Source: Pelomonas saccharophila_A
GTDB taxonomy: Bacteria > Pseudomonadota > Gammaproteobacteria > Burkholderiales > Burkholderiaceae_C
NCBI RefSeq assembly: GCF_031458095.1
Contig: NZ_JAVDXU010000004.1
Span: 496,001 to 560,000 of the forward strand
Reading direction: 5' to 3'
DNA: 64,000 nt
The notes below the pieces were generated by a model. The model had not been told where the DNA came from. It did no database searches and saw nothing but the letters and a program-made list of their open reading frames with translations. This document shows positions 61,255 to 64,000 of this stretch, one piece after another (the stretch's first letter is position 1; each line of letters starts with the position of its first letter). Made by a program: the position numbers and the translations under genes.

Positions 61255-63060
61255 TCAGCGCGCTGTTTCCACCGCCGCCAGCAGCATCCAGGTCGAATGC
61301 GGGATCCACTGCTCCACCCAGCGCCACTGGGCGTCGTCCGGCCCCGGCCCGAAGGCGATGCCTTCGCCGGTGTCGCTGTCCGCAGCACCCGTGATGCCAT
61401 TGGAGATGCCGCCGGCAAACATGTCGCCTGCGCTCGACGGCACGGCCGGCGGGTTGCGCTTGCCGAAGCCATAGAGCATGGAGATGCCATAGGGGTTGCG
61501 GCCCAGGGTCCAGTCGAGCTGGCTCTGGGCATAGCCGGCCCAGCCTTCCGGCATGGCGGCGCCGAGGGCGCGGCGGCCGGCCGCCATGGCCGTCGCCAGC
61601 GAAGCCAGGCGGGCGCTCTCGCCCTGCCACCAGTAGCCGGTCTCGTTCTTGTGGGGCATGAAGAAGCCTTCGAGGACGGGACCTTCGGCTTTGCCATTGG
61701 GCGCAAGCTGGAAGGCCTGGCGCGCATAGCCATAGGGGTTGGAGACGCGCTGGGTGATGGTGATCTCGTTTTTCAGGGCCGCAGCGATGGCGTTGGTGGT
61801 CCGGTCACGACGCGCCTGCTGGGTCTCGATGGCCAGATAGTGGGTCAGGCTCAGCGCCGGCAAACCCGCTTCGACCGCGTGGTAATAGGGCCGTGCATCG
61901 CCATCGCTGACAAAGCCGCCGGCGGCGGTCTGACGCCTCATCAGGCTTTCCGCACGCAGACGGGCGGCGTCCAGGAAGCGCAGCTCGCGTGTCGCGTGGA
62001 AGAGCTCGACCGCGGCCATCAGCGCCGTGTAGTCATCGATGATGTTCTCGACGCCATTGGCCGTGTACCGGGCATTGAACTGCTGCAGATGGTCGAAGGC
62101 CTTCACCGCATCGGCCAGATAGGTGGCACCGCTGAACTCACCCTGCCGGCCCGACTGCTTGGCGAGCAGCGACGCCCGCGCCAGCGCCGCGATGGCCATG
62201 CCGCCACCCGCACGGTAGGCCGAGCGGTAGAGCTGGGTGTACTTGCCCTCCTCACCCTCATAGCCGACGACCATGCGCTCGGCCTTCTCATCGCCCCACC
62301 GATCGAACACCGTGGTGTAGAAATAGCCCTCGGCGTCGAGGATGCGGTGCAGATAGTCGGCGCCCCAGAGGGCCTCGTCCTCGGCGCGCTTGAGCAGCCC
62401 GGCGCGGCGGTAGAGGTCGCTTGAGGCGTGGGCCGTGTAGGCCAGCACCCAGGCCGCCATCGAGGTCTGCTGCGGGTTGAAGAAATTGGCGTAGCCGAGG
62501 TGGGACAGATACTTGCCCGTGTCGCCGCCGGCGTCCTTCCAGCCGCCATGCACATCGGCGAAGCGGTCCGTCTCGAAGATGCGGATGTGGCTGTCTCCCT
62601 TGCCGGTATGGCGGCTGCGGTGGAAGTAGTCCAGCGTCCTGTCGGCAATGGTCGTGAACAGGGCCTGGTCGCGCACGCGCACGGGCGCCGAGACCGCGCG
62701 CTTGCCACCGAGCGTGGCTTCGACACGGTAGACGCCCGCCTTCTCGATGGCCGAGAAGTCCACCTCGAAATAGCGCCTGCCCGCACCCCAGGCCGAGAAG
62801 TCGGGCAAGGCCTTCAGCTCGCCCTGGGTGACGACCTTGGCGCCGGCCAGTACGCGGTAGCGCCCGGCCTGGGCCGGGCCCGTGGACTCCACGACGGCCT
62901 TCTTGGGGCCGACGCGCTCCAGCGCCACCTGGTTGATCTGCACCAGCAGGGGCTCGGTCGGCAACTGCACCGAGACGGTCGTCACCGGGGCGGCCGCCTC
63001 AGCGGCCACGGCCAGCGGCAAGCCAGCCATCAGGGCCGCCGCCATCAGGATGTGCTTCAT
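61255..63060 (-). CDS. Glycoside hydrolase family 9 enzyme, possible exo-beta-D-glucosaminidase
   Basis: A 601-residue secreted enzyme. Signal peptide residues 1-20 (ending AVA-AE). An N-terminal Ig-like CelD_N domain (about 25-130) precedes the (alpha/alpha)6 barrel, whose GGWKDAGGDTGKYLSHLGYANFFNPQQTS holds the catalytic Asp pair in DAGGD. The acid Glu lies in the last 60 residues. The SKYLSHLxYANxxNPQQ-type segment resembles the GH9 exo-glucosaminidases of Vibrio/Photobacterium more than plant-type cellulases. Its start overlaps the stop of the GH80 gene by ATGA, which supports joint chitosan breakdown. A cellulase role is the alternative. Confidence 0.85.
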   Translation of the reverse strand: MKHILMAAALMAGLPLAVAAEAAAPVTTVSVQLPTEPLLVQINQVALERVGPKKAVVESTGPAQAGRYRVLAGAKVVTQGELKALPDFSAWGAGRRYFEVDFSAIEKAGVYRVEATLGGKRAVSAPVRVRDQALFTTIADRTLDYFHRSRHTGKGDSHIRIFETDRFADVHGGWKDAGGDTGKYLSHLGYANFFNPQQTSMAAWVLAYTAHASSDLYRRAGLLKRAEDEALWGADYLHRILDAEGYFYTTVFDRWGDEKAERMVVGYEGEEGKYTQLYRSAYRAGGGMAIAALARASLLAKQSGRQGEFSGATYLADAVKAFDHLQQFNARYTANGVENIIDDYTALMAAVELFHATRELRFLDAARLRAESLMRRQTAAGGFVSDGDARPYYHAVEAGLPALSLTHYLAIETQQARRDRTTNAIAAALKNEITITQRVSNPYGYARQAFQLAPNGKAEGPVLEGFFMPHKNETGYWWQGESARLASLATAMAAGRRALGAAMPEGWAGYAQSQLDWTLGRNPYGISMLYGFGKRNPPAVPSSAGDMFAGGISNGITGAADSDTGEGIAFGPGPDDAQWRWVEQWIPHSTWMLLAAVETAR

Positions 63061-64000
63061 TGCCATGCCATGTTCTTGGACCACTTGATGCCCGAGGTCG
63101 GGCATTTGCCGCTGTTGTTCGGGTAGCTGCTGTTGATGACGGAGTTGACCGTGCTGACGCTGTTCATGGCCGGGTTCTTCTTGTAGATGTCCAGAGCCAT
63201 GCTGGCACGCCAGCAGTTGCCCGCATCGTCGCCGAGGCTGCCGGACTTGAGCCAGCGGATGTATTGATCGGTCAGATAGGTGGCGAAGCAGGTCTCGTTG
63301 CTCATGCTGCCGCAGTTGCCGGCGTTCTTGACCGAGGTGAAGGCCGACACGCTGCCGATGGAGCCGGTGTTGACCTGGACCTGGAAGGCCAGGCCGACGA
63401 GGTTGTATTTGTCGAAGGCCGTGAAGCCGATGCCCTTCAGCGCACTCAGCACCGGCAGCAGCTTGTCGTTGTTGATGTGCGCGTAATGGCTCATCACATA
63501 CTTGTCCTGCTGGGTGTCGAAGGCCGATTGCAGGGCCTTGCAGATCTTGGTCAGGGCCGCGCGTTTGGTCGAGTTGGAGCGGCTGAGGTTGGGATAGGGA
63601 TCGAGCTGGGAGTCATCGGCCTTGAAGTTGCTGGCCGACACGCCGGTGACCTGCACGCCCCAGTTCTTCATGTCGGCGTTGGTCGCGCCCGTCTTGCCCA
63701 GCACATAGGGCGCGAAGGCATTCTTGAAGTAGTCGGGGAAGTCGCCCACCGTCGTCACGCCGACCGGGCCGAAGGTGTTGCCGCGGTAATCCGAGATGCC
63801 GACGCTGGCCTCGTAGTCCACCTCGCAATAGCGCCAGGGGCCGACGTCCTGGTAGTTGGTGGTGCCGTTCTCCGGATAGGCATCCATGCTGAGCACGGCC
63901 TGCCACTGGGCGACGGTCAGCTTGCGGTTCTTGTCGAAGACATTGCCCCAGACGCGCGAGTCGCCGACCGGGATCACGCCGCTGGCGGCAGCGGGCTGGA
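63057..64000 (-). CDS. Chitosanase, probable family GH80, 5' end beyond window
   Basis: At least 314 codons are open to the right edge, so the N-terminus and signal are missing. YPENGTTNYQD and YCEVDYEASVGISDYRGNTFGPVG resemble the lysozyme-like chitosanase core. The Glu of ENGT and the Glu of YEAS are 20 residues apart, the same spacing as the catalytic pair Glu121 and Glu141 reported for GH80 ChoA of Mitsuaria (Matsuebacter). Four Cys in the second half could form disulphides. It would cut chitosan internally, leaving oligomers for the coupled GH9 enzyme. GH46 is the alternative family. Confidence 0.68.
   Translation of the reverse strand, partial: QPAAASGVIPVGDSRVWGNVFDKNRKLTVAQWQAVLSMDAYPENGTTNYQDVGPWRYCEVDYEASVGISDYRGNTFGPVGVTTVGDFPDYFKNAFAPYVLGKTGATNADMKNWGVQVTGVSASNFKADDSQLDPYPNLSRSNSTKRAALTKICKALQSAFDTQQDKYVMSHYAHINNDKLLPVLSALKGIGFTAFDKYNLVGLAFQVQVNTGSIGSVSAFTSVKNAGNCGSMSNETCFATYLTDQYIRWLKSGSLGDDAGNCWRASMALDIYKKNPAMNSVSTVNSVINSSYPNNSGKCPTSGIKWSKNMAWQ

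Noticed and set aside
59857..62424. Long plus-strand open frame opposite the decarboxylase family protein, ECF41 and GH9 genes.
   Set aside because: Runs antisense across three recognisable genes and has no domain.

Overview
The window is a high-GC, gene-dense bacterial chromosome segment with short spacers and many 4-base ATGA start/stop overlaps. Gene content points to a betaproteobacterium of the order Burkholderiales: PEP-CTERM (exosortase-anchored) proteins, a parE/parC neighbourhood with a lytic transglycosylase, a dapA-bamC pair, AcnA-type aconitase and an ECF41 sigma factor. A probable family GH80 chitosanase at the right edge, a family best known from Mitsuaria/Matsuebacter, suggests the Roseateles/Mitsuaria/Pelomonas group. 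That placement is inference. I see no tRNA or rRNA gene, insertion sequence, phage or CRISPR array.

Layout, left to right. (1) 1-2145: minus-strand glucan operon of two PEP-CTERM proteins and a GH16 glucanase (cut by the left edge), behind a near-consensus sigma-70 promoter and two abutting LacI-type palindromes. (2) 2188-9115: Tat-exported carotenoid oxygenase with a DUF2141 protein; DAHP synthase; EamA exporter divergent from a LysR regulator; pyrD; a BamE-like lipoprotein. (3) 9130-9847: a single PEP-CTERM gene with its own terminator and a sigma-54-like promoter. (4) 9915-18245: topoisomerase IV region, parE, a subtilase, then a tightly coupled deacetylase/acetyltransferase/lytic transglycosylase/parC operon. 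(5) 18302-24507: amidohydrolase, MFS transporter, a 42-residue membrane protein, methyltransferase, dapA, bamC and an MBL hydrolase. (6) 24574-27172: an Ala-rich lipoprotein, a JmjC ribosomal oxygenase with a small partner, and a divergent SlyD-like isomerase.

(7) 27230-38235: twelve genes on the minus strand forming a nucleoside uptake and catabolism system: BMP binding protein, ABC ATPase, two permeases, cytidine deaminase, purine nucleoside phosphorylase, deoC and deoA, followed by trmB, a secreted protein, coaBC and dut. (8) 38239-44332: MATE exporter, acnA, a secreted M35 metalloprotease and a separate protein resembling only that protease's N-terminal domain. (9) 44409-53559: acyltransferase, AraC regulator, VOC protein and UvrA-like ATPase, converging on a TonB receptor, binding protein and histidine kinase locus.

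(10) 53591-57280: the most unusual locus. A thiamine-diphosphate enzyme of the acetolactate synthase family is translationally coupled to two citrate-synthase-fold proteins that both seem to lack the family's catalytic residues. Upstream lies a strong terminator hairpin that could be an attenuator. I propose this as the best candidate for an undescribed system. (11) 57330-64000: M28 peptidase, an uncharacterised propeller-like protein, a carboxymuconolactone decarboxylase family protein with its ECF41 sigma factor, and a GH9 plus GH80 operon that could degrade chitosan.
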